This document shows positions 1 to 8,864 of a stretch of DNA of 64,000 nt, one piece after another. A program made the translations under genes and the position numbers. Numbering within the stretch: the stretch's first letter is position 1; each line of letters begins with the position of its first letter. The notes beneath the pieces were generated by a model. The model had not been told where the DNA came from. It worked only from the letters and a program-made list of their open reading frames with translations, and did not search any database. The DNA is from an uncultured Eubacteriales bacterium (GTDB lineage Bacteria; Bacillota; Clostridia; Oscillospirales; Acutalibacteraceae), in contig CAJKBQ010000001.1 of assembly GCA_905198155.1 (NCBI GenBank), forward strand, positions 88,911-152,910, written 5' to 3'.

Positions 1-550
1 GCGTGTCGGTGCGGTTGTACAGCCGCATCCGCGTTTCAAACCGTGCTTCGCCGGGGCGCAGCACGATGCCGACCATGCCTTTCATCCGGTCGATCGGGTC
101 GTGTTCCGACAGCCAGCAGATGACGGCGCCGTCCGGCTGCGTTTCCAGCGTGTAGTCGCACGGCATGAAGCCCGACGCGCGGTGGTGGAACGGCCAGTTG
201 AACTCCACGCCGCCCGAAATCCACGAGCCGAGAACGCCGATCAGTGCCGGTTTGATGACGTGCTGTTTGTAGAAAAAGTCGTAGCCGGTGGTTTTGTCGA
301 GCGCGGAATAGATGCGGCCGCCGATTTCCGGAAGGATTTCGATCCGCAGATACTCGTTTTCCAAGCGGACGACGGTGTATTCGCGGCCAAATTTGGCACT
401 CCGGTCCACAGACAGCACCACTTTGTTCGGGTATGGACGGCCGCTGGTGCGCTGATGCACGCGGTTTTCGGCGAACATCGGCAGCGGTTCCTGCGGGGGT
501 TCCGGATAGGTCGGAATTTTCAATTTTTCGATGGATACCATTGGATTCAT
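1..550 (-). CDS. DUF5107 domain protein, N-terminal part (cut by window edge)
   Basis: The reading frame is open from an ATG at 550 to the window edge, giving 183 residues of the N-terminus. The translation has the look of the DUF5107 family of large carbohydrate-associated proteins (known from related genomes, function not settled): a beta-rich segment with EYLRIEILPEIGGRIYSA near residues 66-83 and GGVEFNWPFHH near 116-126, typical of galactose-mutarotase-like folds. An AAAGGG ribosome binding site lies 8 nt upstream of the ATG. The gene is divergent from an AraC regulator at 669, which is a common layout for a regulator and its sugar-induced target. The rest of the protein and any partner genes lie outside the window. 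Confidence 0.75.
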   Translation of the reverse strand, partial: MNPMVSIEKLKIPTYPEPPQEPLPMFAENRVHQRTSGRPYPNKVVLSVDRSAKFGREYTVVRLENEYLRIEILPEIGGRIYSALDKTTGYDFFYKQHVIKPALIGVLGSWISGGVEFNWPFHHRASGFMPCDYTLETQPDGAVICWLSEHDPIDRMKGMVGIVLRPGEARFETRMRLYNRTDT

Positions 551-668
551 TTCAAAAGCCCTTTACTTTCTACAGATTTTGTTGTATGATTATTGTACGA
601 TAAGCAAGCGGATTTGAAAACCGGAAAACCGATGAAGTTTTTCAAGAATTCGATGGAGGCGAACCGAT
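551..668. promoter_or_regulatory. Divergent intergenic region between DUF5107 gene and AraC gene
   Basis: This 118-bp gap must hold the start signals of both divergent genes. On the minus strand a TACAAT hexamer around 592-597 is a possible -10 for the DUF5107 gene. No clear plus-strand promoter was recognised. An AraC operator is expected here, but I could not pick out the repeats. Confidence 0.4.
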
Positions 669-1454
669 GTGGCAGAATGGGTGCTGCCGTCCACGCGGCG
701 GTGCGGGTACTACGATTGCAGCGAATTCAGCGGATTGAAGCGCTCGCCGGAGCGGCGGGCGACGCTGTACGAAATTGAATATTTTCTGGAGGACGCTGGG
801 GAGACGTATTTGGACGGCGTGCCGTACCGGATGCGGCACGACCATGTGCTGGTCGCCCACCCGGGGCAGGTGCGGTACAGTCAGCTGCCGTTCCGGACGC
901 TGTTTCTCAAGTTTTCGGCGGCGGATGCGCTGGCGGCGCTGCTGGACGGGCTGCCACCGTATTTTCCGGTGATTCATGCGGCGGCGGCACAGGAACTGCT
1001 GCGCACCGTGATTGCGCAGAACGAAAGCCGCACGCCGGACGAGGCGCTGATGAATGGGAGCATCCTGCTGCTGCTGAGCACGCTGCGCAAAGACGCGCGG
1101 TTTTCCGGCGGCGACGGGCGCAGCGCGTGGATGGTGCAGGCGCGGCGGTATATCGACGAACACTACATGGAGCGGGTGACGGCTGCGGAAATCGCGAAGT
1201 CCGTGAGCCTCAGCGAATCGCATTTCCGGGCGGTGTACCGGCAGACGTTTGGGACGACGTTTCACCGGTACCTGACGGATGTGCGCGTCGCGGCGGCCAA
1301 GGCGATGCTGTGGGATTCGACAATTGCCATCGGGACGGTGGCGGAACGGAGCGGATTCGGGAGCGCGCAAAACCTGAACGCAATATTCAAACGAGAAACC
1401 GGCCAGACGCCCAGCCAGTACCGGCAGGCGTGCAGGCGCAACTACTGGCGTTGA
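669..1454 (+). CDS. AraC family transcriptional regulator
   Basis: This 261-residue protein has an N-terminal cupin-like sensing half (about residues 1-150) and a C-terminal double helix-turn-helix of AraC type (about 160-261). The second helix region contains the usual IGTVAERSGFGSAQNLNAIF stretch. The start is a GTG at 669: GGAGG sits 9 nt before it, and the ATG at 667 is in another frame. It probably senses a sugar and controls the divergent DUF5107 gene. The effector cannot be told from sequence. Confidence 0.88.
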   Translation: MAEWVLPSTRRCGYYDCSEFSGLKRSPERRATLYEIEYFLEDAGETYLDGVPYRMRHDHVLVAHPGQVRYSQLPFRTLFLKFSAADALAALLDGLPPYFPVIHAAAAQELLRTVIAQNESRTPDEALMNGSILLLLSTLRKDARFSGGDGRSAWMVQARRYIDEHYMERVTAAEIAKSVSLSESHFRAVYRQTFGTTFHRYLTDVRVAAAKAMLWDSTIAIGTVAERSGFGSAQNLNAIFKRETGQTPSQYRQACRRNYWR

Positions 1455-1489
1455 ATCCAGCAAAAAGTTTCATTATTTGACGAATATGA

Positions 1490-1518
1490 TTGCATTTTGC
1501 GATTGGGTGTGCTATAAT
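1490..1518 (+). promoter_or_regulatory. Sigma-A type promoter for uvrB-uvrA
   Basis: TTGCAT at 1490-1495 and TATAAT at 1513-1518 are separated by 17 bp, close to the consensus. Transcription would begin near 1525, leaving a leader of about 125 nt before uvrB. I saw no clear LexA box overlapping it. Confidence 0.8.
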
Positions 1519-1520
1519 AA

Positions 1521-1634
1521 GAAAGTGCCGCCGAAATGCGGCGAATTTTGAGTGCGACGATGGATTAGATAGCGACAAACGCCGGGCAGCGCCTGCATAA
1601 GGCAGGCCTGGCGGGTACACAATAGACCCAAAAC
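1521..1634 (+). promoter_or_regulatory. Structured 5' leader of uvrB, unknown class
   Basis: The leader can form at least two strong hairpins. The first is a 5-bp stem of GCCGC with GCGGC (1527-1542). The second spans 1580-1613, with an outer stem CGCCGG/CTGGCG, a GCAGC bulge, and an inner stem GCCTGC/GCAGGC closed by an ATAAG loop. A weaker GGGT/ACCC pair follows. It did not match any riboswitch consensus that I know. It may be a regulatory RNA element or simply a stabilising leader. Confidence 0.4.
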
Positions 1635-1650
1635 GGGGGAGGAATGCTGC

Positions 1651-3666
1651 GTGGATCATTTTAAGCTGGTGTCGGAATATCGGCCGACGGGCGACCAACC
1701 GCAGGCCATTGCGGAGCTGACGGCCGGGGTGGAAGCCGGATACAGGGAACAGGCGCTGATGGGCGTGACTGGGTCGGGCAAGACATTTACCATGGCGAAT
1801 ATCATTGCCAATGTGAACCGCCCGACGCTGGTGCTGGCGCACAACAAAACGCTGGCGGCGCAGCTGTGCAGCGAATTCCGCGAATTTTTCCCTGAAAATG
1901 CGGTGGAATATTTCGTGTCGTACTACGATTATTATCAGCCGGAGGCGTACATTCCGACGACGGATACGTATATCGAGAAAGACTCTGCCATCAACGACGA
2001 AATCGACAAGCTGCGGCATTCGGCGACGCTGGCGCTGTCGGAACGGCGGGACGTGATTATTGTGGCGAGCGTGTCGTGCATTTACAGCCTGGGCGACCCG
2101 ATTGACTACCGCAGCATGGTGATTTCGCTGCGGCCGGGGATGCAGAAAAGCCGTGACGAACTGCTGCAAAAGCTGGTGGAGCTGCAATACAACCGCAATG
2201 ACGTAAACCCAACGCGCAACCACTTCCGCGTTCGCGGCGATACGGTCGAGATTTTTCCGGCGGCGGCCAGTGATTACTTGATTCGGGTGGAGTTTTTCGG
2301 AGATGAGATTGATCGCATCAGTGAGATTAATCCATTGACCGGCGAATGCCGCGCGCTGCTGCGGCACGCGGCGATTTACCCGGCGTCGCATTATATCGTC
2401 CCGGCCGAGAAAATGCGCGCGGCCATCGCGGATTTGGAGGACGAGATGCAGGAACGCATCCGGTATTTCCGCGACCACGATCAGCTGCTGGAAGCGCAGC
2501 GGATTGAGCAGCGGACGAAGTACGACATTGAGATGTTGCAGGAGATCGGGTTTTGCAAGGGGATTGAAAACTATTCGCGCGTGCTGTCCCGCCGTGCGCC
2601 GGGGAGTGCGCCGTTCACGCTGCTCGATTATTTCCCGAAGGATTTTCTGCTGATGATCGACGAATCGCATGTGACGGTGCCGCAGGTGCGCGCGATGTAT
2701 GCGGGCGACCGGGCGCGCAAAGAGGCGCTGGTCAACTACGGATTCCGGCTGCCGTCGGCGTACGACAACCGGCCGCTGAATTTTGACGAATTTTACGGGC
2801 GTGTTCATCAGGTGATATTTGTCAGCGCGACGCCGGGGCCGTTTGAACGTGAAAAAAGCGTGCAGGTGGTGGAGCAGGTGATTCGGCCGACGGGGCTGCT
2901 CGATCCGGAGGTATCCGTGCGGCCGACGGCGGGGCAGATCGACGACCTGATTTCCGAAATTCAGGCGCGCACCAAGCGGAAAGAACGCGTACTGGTGACG
3001 ACACTGACCAAGAAGATGGCCGAGGATTTGACCGCGTATTTGGAAAACGCAGGGATTCGCGTACGATATATGCACCACGGCGTCGATACGGTGGAGCGGA
3101 TGCAGATTGTGCGCGATTTGCGGCTGGGCGAATTCGACGTGCTGGTGGGGATTAACCTGCTGCGCGAGGGGCTGGACATTCCGGAGGTGTCGCTGGTGGC
3201 GATTTTGGATGCGGACAAAGAAGGGTTCCTGCGATCCGAAACGTCGCTGATTCAGACCATCGGCCGCGCGGCGCGCAACGCGGAGGGGCAAGTGATTATG
3301 TATGCGGATGTGATTACGGAATCGATGCGGAACGCCATTGACGAGACGGATCGACGCCGCGCGATTCAGCAGCGGTACAATGAAGAGCACCACATTGTCC
3401 CCAAAACAATCATCAAGAAAGTGGCGGATTTGCTGGAAATTTCTTCAAAAGTACCCGCCGAAAAGGGCAAGACCGGGCAGAAGAAACTGTCGCACGCCGA
3501 GCGTTTGCAGCTGATCGACCAGTTGACGCGCGAGATGAAGGCGGCGGCGAAGTTGTTGGAATTCGAACACGCTGCGTATTTGCGCGACCGCATCCGCAAA
3601 CTGCAAGAGGCGGACGAAAGCAGCCGCAGGGTGACGGACGGTGCGCGCAGCAGCGGACGGGCATAA
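1651..3666 (+). CDS. uvrB: Excinuclease ABC subunit B
   Basis: UvrB is the helicase-like damage-verification subunit of nucleotide excision repair. It is loaded onto DNA by UvrA and then recruits UvrC. The 671-residue product matches the usual length of about 660-675. Walker A GVTGSGKT is at residues 38-45, the YYDYYQPEAYIP beta-hairpin that inserts between strands is near 91-102, and a UvrC-binding UVR motif lies near the C-terminus (about 615-650). The start is a GTG at 1651 with a strong GGGGGAGG site 8 nt upstream. It is followed 12 bp later by uvrA and shares its transcript. Confidence 0.98.
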   Translation: MDHFKLVSEYRPTGDQPQAIAELTAGVEAGYREQALMGVTGSGKTFTMANIIANVNRPTLVLAHNKTLAAQLCSEFREFFPENAVEYFVSYYDYYQPEAYIPTTDTYIEKDSAINDEIDKLRHSATLALSERRDVIIVASVSCIYSLGDPIDYRSMVISLRPGMQKSRDELLQKLVELQYNRNDVNPTRNHFRVRGDTVEIFPAAASDYLIRVEFFGDEIDRISEINPLTGECRALLRHAAIYPASHYIVPAEKMRAAIADLEDEMQERIRYFRDHDQLLEAQRIEQRTKYDIEMLQEIGFCKGIENYSRVLSRRAPGSAPFTLLDYFPKDFLLMIDESHVTVPQVRAMYAGDRARKEALVNYGFRLPSAYDNRPLNFDEFYGRVHQVIFVSATPGPFEREKSVQVVEQVIRPTGLLDPEVSVRPTAGQIDDLISEIQARTKRKERVLVTTLTKKMAEDLTAYLENAGIRVRYMHHGVDTVERMQIVRDLRLGEFDVLVGINLLREGLDIPEVSLVAILDADKEGFLRSETSLIQTIGRAARNAEGQVIMYADVITESMRNAIDETDRRRAIQQRYNEEHHIVPKTIIKKVADLLEISSKVPAEKGKTGQKKLSHAERLQLIDQLTREMKAAAKLLEFEHAAYLRDRIRKLQEADESSRRVTDGARSSGRA

Positions 3667-3678
3667 GGAGAGCATGGT

Positions 3679-6525
3679 ATGGGATCGAAAAATATTGTGA
3701 TACACGGGGCGCGGGAGCACAACCTGAAAAATATTGATGTGGAAATTCCGCGCGACAAGCTGGTGGTGTTAACGGGGCTGTCCGGCTCCGGGAAGTCATC
3801 GCTGGCGTTTGACACAATTTATGCCGAGGGGCAGCGGCGGTATGTGGAGTCGCTGTCGTCGTATGCGCGGATGTTTTTGGGGCAGATGAGCAAGCCGGAT
3901 GTTGACGCCATTGACGGGCTGTCGCCGGCAATTTCCATCGACCAGAAAACGACGTCGAAAAACCCGCGCTCGACCGTCGGCACGGTGACGGAGATTTACG
4001 ACTATCTGCGGCTGCTGTATGCGCGCATCGGGGTGCCGCATTGCCCGGTTTGCGGCCGCGAGATCCGGCAACAGACGGTGGATCAGATTGTGGATCAGGT
4101 GATGGCGCTGGATGAGGGGACGAAAATCCAGATTTTGGCGCCGGTGGTGCGCGCACGCAAAGGCGAGCACGCCAAGGAACTGGAATCGGCCAAGCGGTCG
4201 GGGTATGTCCGCGTGCGGGTGGACGGGAATTTGTACGATCTGTCCGAGCCGATTGCGCTGGAAAAAAACAAGAAGCATTCGATCGAAGTGGTGATCGACC
4301 GGCTGGTGGTGCGGCCGGATATGCGCGCACGGCTGACCGACTCCATTGAGACGGCGTCGAAGCTGGCGGGCGGGCTGACGATTGTGAACGTGGTGAATGG
4401 CGAGGATTTGCTGTTTTCGCAGAATTTTGCCTGCCCGGATCACGGGGTGAGCATGGAATCGCTGACGCCGCGGATGTTTTCGTTCAACAATCCGTTCGGT
4501 GCGTGTCCCAAATGCACCGGGCTGGGCGTGTTTATGCGCGTGGACCCCGATTTGATTGTGCCGGATCGCACGAAATCCATCCGCGATGGCGCGATTAAGG
4601 CCAGCGGATGGTACTATGCGGACGGGGTATCGATTGCGGCGATGTATTACGACGGGCTGTCCAAGCATTACCATTTTTCGCTCGACACGCCGTTCTGCGA
4701 GCTGCCGGAGGCGGTGCAGCACGTCCTGCTGTACGGGTCGGACGGCGAAAAAATCCGACTGACGCGGCGCAACGACGCCGGTGAGGGCACGTATTTGAGC
4801 GTGTTCGAGGGCATTGTCCCGAACTTGGAGCGGCGGTTCCGCGAAACGCAGTCCAGCTGGGTGAAAGAGGAAATTGGCGCGTACATGAGCGCCATTCCGT
4901 GCGACCAGTGTGGCGGGCGGCGGCTGAAAAAAGAAAGTCTGGCCGTAACGGTCGAGGGGCAGAATATCCAGGACTTCTGCGGAAAATCCATTGCGGATGC
5001 GCTGGAATTTGTTGCGGCGCTGCCCGAAAAGCTGTCGCCGCGCGACCGGTTGATTGCGGAGTCGATTCTGAAAGAAATCCGCAACCGCATCGGGTTCCTG
5101 CACAATGTGGGGCTGGATTACCTGACGCTGTCGCGGTCGGCGGGGACGCTGTCCGGCGGCGAAAGCCAGCGGATTCGGCTGGCGACGCAGATTGGATCGT
5201 CGCTGATGGGCGTGCTGTATATTCTGGACGAACCGTCGATCGGGCTGCATCAGCGCGACAATGACAAGCTGCTCGCGACGCTGAAAAACCTGCGCGACCT
5301 CGGCAACACGGTGCTGGTGGTGGAGCACGACGAGGACACGATGTATGCGGCGGATTACATTGTTGACATCGGGCCGGGCGCCGGGGTGCACGGCGGAAAG
5401 GTTGTCTGCACCGGGACGGCCGAGGAGATCAAGCACTGCCCGGATTCGATCACTGGGCAGTACCTCAGCGGCCGCCGGAAAATCCCGGTACCGGAAACGC
5501 GGCGGGCCGGAAACGGAAAATACCTAAAAATTTTGGGCGCGCAGCAGAACAACCTGAAAAATATCGATGTGACGATTCCGCTGGGGATGTTTGTGTGCGT
5601 GACGGGGGTGTCCGGATCCGGCAAATCGTCGCTGATTAATGAAATCCTGAACAAGCGGCTGTCCGCTGAACTGAACGGCAGCAAGGCCAAGCCCGGTAAG
5701 CACCGCGATATCGTGGGGATTGACCAGCTGGACAAGGTGATTGACATCACGCAGTCGCCGATCGGCCGCACGCCGCGATCGAACCCGGCGACGTATACCG
5801 GGCTGTTCAACGACATCCGCGAGCTGTTCGCGTCGATGCCGGAGGCCAAGATGCGCGGGTACACGGCGGCGCGCTTTTCGTTCAATGTGCGCGGCGGCCG
5901 GTGCGAAGCGTGCGAAGGCGACGGGATTAAGAAAATTGAAATGCATTTTCTTCCGGACATTTTTGTGCCGTGCGAAGTGTGCGAAGGGCACCGGTACAAC
6001 CGCGAAACGCTCGAAATTCGGTACAAAGGAAAAAATATTTACGATGTGCTGGAAATGACGGCTGAGGAGGGCGTTTCGTTCTTTTCTGCGATGCCGAAAA
6101 TCCAGCACCGGCTGCAAACGCTCGTCGATGTGGGGCTGGGGTATGTGAAAATCGGACAGTCGTCCACGACGCTGTCCGGCGGCGAGGCGCAGCGCGTGAA
6201 ACTGGCGACGGAACTGTCCCGCCGTGCGACCGGCCGGACGCTGTATATTCTGGACGAGCCGACCACCGGACTGCACATTGCCGATGTGCACCGGCTGATT
6301 GATGTGCTGCAAAGCCTGACCAATGCCGGAAATACGGTGGTGGTGATCGAGCACAATCTGGACGTGATTAAGACAGCGGATTACCTGATCGATTTAGGTC
6401 CGGAGGGCGGCGACCGCGGCGGCACCATCGTGGCGTGCGGAACGCCGGAAGAAGTGGCGACGGTCGATGCATCGTATACCGGTCAATATTTGAAAAAAAT
6501 TTTGAAACCTCGGGCAAATGAATAA
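3679..6525 (+). CDS. uvrA: Excinuclease ABC subunit A
   Basis: UvrA is the damage-sensing ATPase of nucleotide excision repair and works as a dimer with UvrB. The 948-residue product has the normal length. It shows two ABC modules with Walker A GLSGSGKSS near residue 31 and GVSGSGKSS in the second half, signature LSGGESQRIRLA and LSGGEAQRVKLA, and zinc-binding CxxC pairs (CPVC, CDQC, CEAC, CEVC). The ATG at 3679 has an AAGGAG site 8 nt upstream. It lies directly after uvrB, the classic uvrBA order in Firmicutes. Confidence 0.98.
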   Translation: MGSKNIVIHGAREHNLKNIDVEIPRDKLVVLTGLSGSGKSSLAFDTIYAEGQRRYVESLSSYARMFLGQMSKPDVDAIDGLSPAISIDQKTTSKNPRSTVGTVTEIYDYLRLLYARIGVPHCPVCGREIRQQTVDQIVDQVMALDEGTKIQILAPVVRARKGEHAKELESAKRSGYVRVRVDGNLYDLSEPIALEKNKKHSIEVVIDRLVVRPDMRARLTDSIETASKLAGGLTIVNVVNGEDLLFSQNFACPDHGVSMESLTPRMFSFNNPFGACPKCTGLGVFMRVDPDLIVPDRTKSIRDGAIKASGWYYADGVSIAAMYYDGLSKHYHFSLDTPFCELPEAVQHVLLYGSDGEKIRLTRRNDAGEGTYLSVFEGIVPNLERRFRETQSSWVKEEIGAYMSAIPCDQCGGRRLKKESLAVTVEGQNIQDFCGKSIADALEFVAALPEKLSPRDRLIAESILKEIRNRIGFLHNVGLDYLTLSRSAGTLSGGESQRIRLATQIGSSLMGVLYILDEPSIGLHQRDNDKLLATLKNLRDLGNTVLVVEHDEDTMYAADYIVDIGPGAGVHGGKVVCTGTAEEIKHCPDSITGQYLSGRRKIPVPETRRAGNGKYLKILGAQQNNLKNIDVTIPLGMFVCVTGVSGSGKSSLINEILNKRLSAELNGSKAKPGKHRDIVGIDQLDKVIDITQSPIGRTPRSNPATYTGLFNDIRELFASMPEAKMRGYTAARFSFNVRGGRCEACEGDGIKKIEMHFLPDIFVPCEVCEGHRYNRETLEIRYKGKNIYDVLEMTAEEGVSFFSAMPKIQHRLQTLVDVGLGYVKIGQSSTTLSGGEAQRVKLATELSRRATGRTLYILDEPTTGLHIADVHRLIDVLQSLTNAGNTVVVIEHNLDVIKTADYLIDLGPEGGDRGGTIVACGTPEEVATVDASYTGQYLKKILKPRANE

Positions 6526-6601
6526 AAATTTACAACTTGTTCAACTCTCTGTTGGGTTCATACTGTAAAATAGAACCGAAACGGAAGGAGAGACGATCCG
6601 A

Positions 6602-7498
6602 TTGTTTGGCTATGTGCGTCCGTTCAAACCGGAGATTCGATATGGCGATATGGAAGCCTACAAAAGCGTGTACTGCGCGCTGTGCAAAGCGCTGGGGCGC
6701 GAATACGGATGGGCGGCACGCATGACGCTGAGCTACGACGGAACGTTGATTGCGCTGATCGGCGCAGCCTTCCGGCCGGAGCCGGCCGTGATTTGCCGCG
6801 GACGCTGCACGTGCAATCCGCTGAAAAAATGCGTGTTTTACCGCGGCGGGGACGAAGTGTCGTACGCGGCGGCGGTCAATGTGCTGCTGGCGGCGGCCAA
6901 GTGCCGCGACGGAATTGCGGACGGGACGCTGGGCACGCGGATTCGCGCCCGCGCGATGCGGATGCTGCTGCGCCGCGCAGAACGGCGGGCGGCACAACGC
7001 GAACCGGGCGCGGCGGAATGCATTCGGATTCAAATGGCCGCGCAGCAAACGCTGGAACAGGCGCAATGCGCAGTACCGGATGCGGCTGCGGAACCGACTG
7101 CCACGATGACTGCGGCGTTTTTGGCGCACTTTGCGCCGGACGATGCGCAGCGCCAGGTGCTGCACACGCTGGGGTATCAGCTGGGGCGGTGGGTTTATCT
7201 GACGGATGCGTTTGATGATCTGGACGATGACCTCGCGGACGGTACATACAATCCGCTGGCGGAAAAATTCCGGCTGAAAACGCCGGTTGACGGCGAAGTG
7301 CGCGGTAAGGTGCGGGATTACGTGCAGTCGGTGCTGTGCGCCGACGAGGCGGTCATTGGCGGTGCGTTGGAATTGCTGGAAGTGCATCGGCTGCGCCCGG
7401 TGTTGGAAAATCTGATTTACTATGGCCTGCCGGCGGTGCGGAAACGCTTGCCCCGCCGGGCATTCAAACAGGAGGACCTGCATGAACGATCCATATAA
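6602..7498 (+). CDS. DUF5685 family protein
   Basis: This 298-residue protein of unknown function fits the DUF5685 family of Clostridia. Visible features are an N-terminal CALCKALG motif near residues 27-34, several more Cys residues (CRGRCTCNPLKKC near 64-76), and a C-terminal DAFDDLDDDLADGTYNPL stretch near 203-220 that resembles acidic metal-binding helices. The start is TTG at 6602, chosen because a GGAAGGAG site lies about 12 nt upstream and the sequence begins MFGYVRP as in relatives. It overlaps the following DnaJ gene by 17 bp, so the two are probably co-translated and act together. Confidence 0.75.
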   Translation: MFGYVRPFKPEIRYGDMEAYKSVYCALCKALGREYGWAARMTLSYDGTLIALIGAAFRPEPAVICRGRCTCNPLKKCVFYRGGDEVSYAAAVNVLLAAAKCRDGIADGTLGTRIRARAMRMLLRRAERRAAQREPGAAECIRIQMAAQQTLEQAQCAVPDAAAEPTATMTAAFLAHFAPDDAQRQVLHTLGYQLGRWVYLTDAFDDLDDDLADGTYNPLAEKFRLKTPVDGEVRGKVRDYVQSVLCADEAVIGGALELLEVHRLRPVLENLIYYGLPAVRKRLPRRAFKQEDLHERSI

Positions 7499-8117
7499 AG
7501 TACTGGGGGTTTCGCCAAATGCGACCGACGAAGAGATTAAGTCGGCGTATCGGAATTTGGCCAAGAAATACCATCCGGACAATTATGCGGACAGCCCTTT
7601 GAGCAGTTTGGCTTCCGAAAAGATGAAGGAAATCAATGAAGCGTACGACGAAATTACCAAAGCGCGCCGCAGTGGGCAAAAAGCCGGCTCGCAGTACGGC
7701 GGATCGTACGCCGGGACGGCGGCCGATTATTCGACCGGCGGCAGTACGGCGACGGCGTACCCCGATGTGCGGAATATGATGCAGAACGGCCGGTTTGCCG
7801 ATGCGGAACAGATTTTGAACGGGGTGCCGACGACGTCGCGCGATTCGGAATGGTATTACCTGAAAGGGATGGTGCTGTACCGGCGCGGGTGGCTGGACGA
7901 GGCGTTCAACAACCTGCAAATTGCCGTGAGCCGGGAGCCGCACAACATTGAGTATCGGATGGCGATGAACCGGCTGCAAATGCAGCGCGGCGGCACGGTT
8001 GGCGGGTACAACATGAACCGCGGAAACGGGCTGTCCGGCTGCGATATATGCAGCGGGCTGCTGGCGGCGGATTGCTGCTGCGAATGTATGGGCGGCGATT
8101 TGATTCCGTGCTGCTGA
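7482..8117 (+). CDS. J-domain (DnaJ) protein with Cys-rich C-terminus
   Basis: The 211-residue protein begins with a complete J domain (about residues 2-70) holding the HPD tripeptide in KYHPDN, which stimulates DnaK ATPase. A Gly/Ser-rich linker follows, then a TPR-like helical pair (about 95-165). The tail carries nine Cys within its last 30 residues (CDIC, CCCEC, PCC), suggesting a metal or disulfide cluster. The ATG at 7482 has AGGAGG 8 nt upstream. It overlaps the DUF5685 gene, so the two probably form one functional unit. It is not the main DnaJ chaperone: the standard Gly/Phe and zinc-finger domains are missing. Confidence 0.85.
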   Translation: MNDPYKVLGVSPNATDEEIKSAYRNLAKKYHPDNYADSPLSSLASEKMKEINEAYDEITKARRSGQKAGSQYGGSYAGTAADYSTGGSTATAYPDVRNMMQNGRFADAEQILNGVPTTSRDSEWYYLKGMVLYRRGWLDEAFNNLQIAVSREPHNIEYRMAMNRLQMQRGGTVGGYNMNRGNGLSGCDICSGLLAADCCCECMGGDLIPCC

Positions 8118-8148
8118 CGGACGCATCTGAATGAAAAGGGGAGAAAAT

Positions 8149-8718
8149 ATGAATACCCAAACCGGGAAAATCGCATTCGGCGGGGTATTGGTCGCGCTGG
8201 GCGTTGGCTGTATGCTGCTGACCAACGTGGTTCCGATTGCAACATATGCGCTGCCGGTGCTGGCGGGGCTGAGCATCATGCTGGCGGTGATCGAGCTGGA
8301 CAAGCGGTGGGCGATGATGATTTACGCCGCAACCGCAATGGTGGCGATGCTGCTGGTAACGGATGTGGAAGCAAAGCTGATTTATTTGATGTTTTTTGGG
8401 TATTACCCGGTGCTGAAATCGATATTTGAAAGTTTGCACCGCCCGCATTTCTGCGCGGCACTCAAATTTGCCGTGTTTAACCTGACGGTGATTGCGGCCT
8501 ATTACGTCGCGATCGGGCTGTTCGATGTGCCGCTGTCGGAATTTACGCTGTTCGGCGTACAGCTGCCGCTGCTGTTCTTGTTGCTGGGAAACATTGTGTT
8601 TTGGCTGATGGATATTGCGATGACGCGGCTTGCGACGGCGTATGTGATGATGTATCACGAGCGGGTGCGGAAGCTGTTTCACTTGCCGGAACAGCCGCCC
8701 AAAACGAAAACGAAATAA
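8149..8718 (+). CDS. Polytopic membrane protein, unknown
   Basis: The 189-residue product has about five to six hydrophobic segments (near residues 9-28, 30-48, 53-72, 105-128, 134-160), a basic C-terminal tail and no signal peptide. The pattern is loosely like small S-component or DUF2232-type membrane proteins, but I cannot assign a family. The ATG at 8149 is chosen because GGGGAG lies 8 nt upstream; an earlier in-frame ATG at 8131 has no ribosome site. It ends the DUF5685-DnaJ operon, just before a terminator. Confidence 0.7.
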   Translation: MNTQTGKIAFGGVLVALGVGCMLLTNVVPIATYALPVLAGLSIMLAVIELDKRWAMMIYAATAMVAMLLVTDVEAKLIYLMFFGYYPVLKSIFESLHRPHFCAALKFAVFNLTVIAAYYVAIGLFDVPLSEFTLFGVQLPLLFLLLGNIVFWLMDIAMTRLATAYVMMYHERVRKLFHLPEQPPKTKTK

Positions 8719-8728
8719 ATACAGCACG

Positions 8729-8758
8729 CCGGGCATTGAAGAATGCCCGGTGTTTTTT
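8729..8758 (+). terminator. Rho-independent terminator
   Basis: A 9-bp stem (CCGGGCATT with AATGCCCGG) and a short loop are followed by TGTTTTTT. It closes the 6602-8718 operon. Confidence 0.9.
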
Positions 8759-8831
8759 GTAATTTGCACACTTAGCCGAATCCTCCATATCCGCAGCCGG
8801 ATTCTGTATGGCGTTTGCGCCGCGCGTGTGG

Positions 8832-8837
8832 TATAAT
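8832..8837 (+). promoter_or_regulatory. -10 box of the GH31 gene
   Basis: TATAAT lies 27 bp before the GH31 start codon. No good -35 hexamer is present at the right distance, which suggests the promoter needs an activator. Confidence 0.55.
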
Positions 8838-8864
8838 CGTATGGAATTTGATTGCGGAGGCTTT

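Noticed and set aside
1455..1520. LexA/SOS box upstream of uvrB
   Set aside because: Only weak GAAN-type half sites are present; no convincing palindrome of the Firmicutes type.
1521..1634. uvrB leader as a known riboswitch (c-di-GMP, ZTP, guanidine, preQ1 considered)
   Set aside because: None of the conserved core sequences of these classes could be placed on the hairpins.
1387..3393. Long open frame on the minus strand, 668 codons
   Set aside because: It lies wholly opposite uvrB, has no family features and is Arg/His-rich as expected from antisense of G+C-rich coding DNA.
3796..5436. Long minus-strand open frame opposite uvrA
   Set aside because: Antisense shadow of a certain gene.
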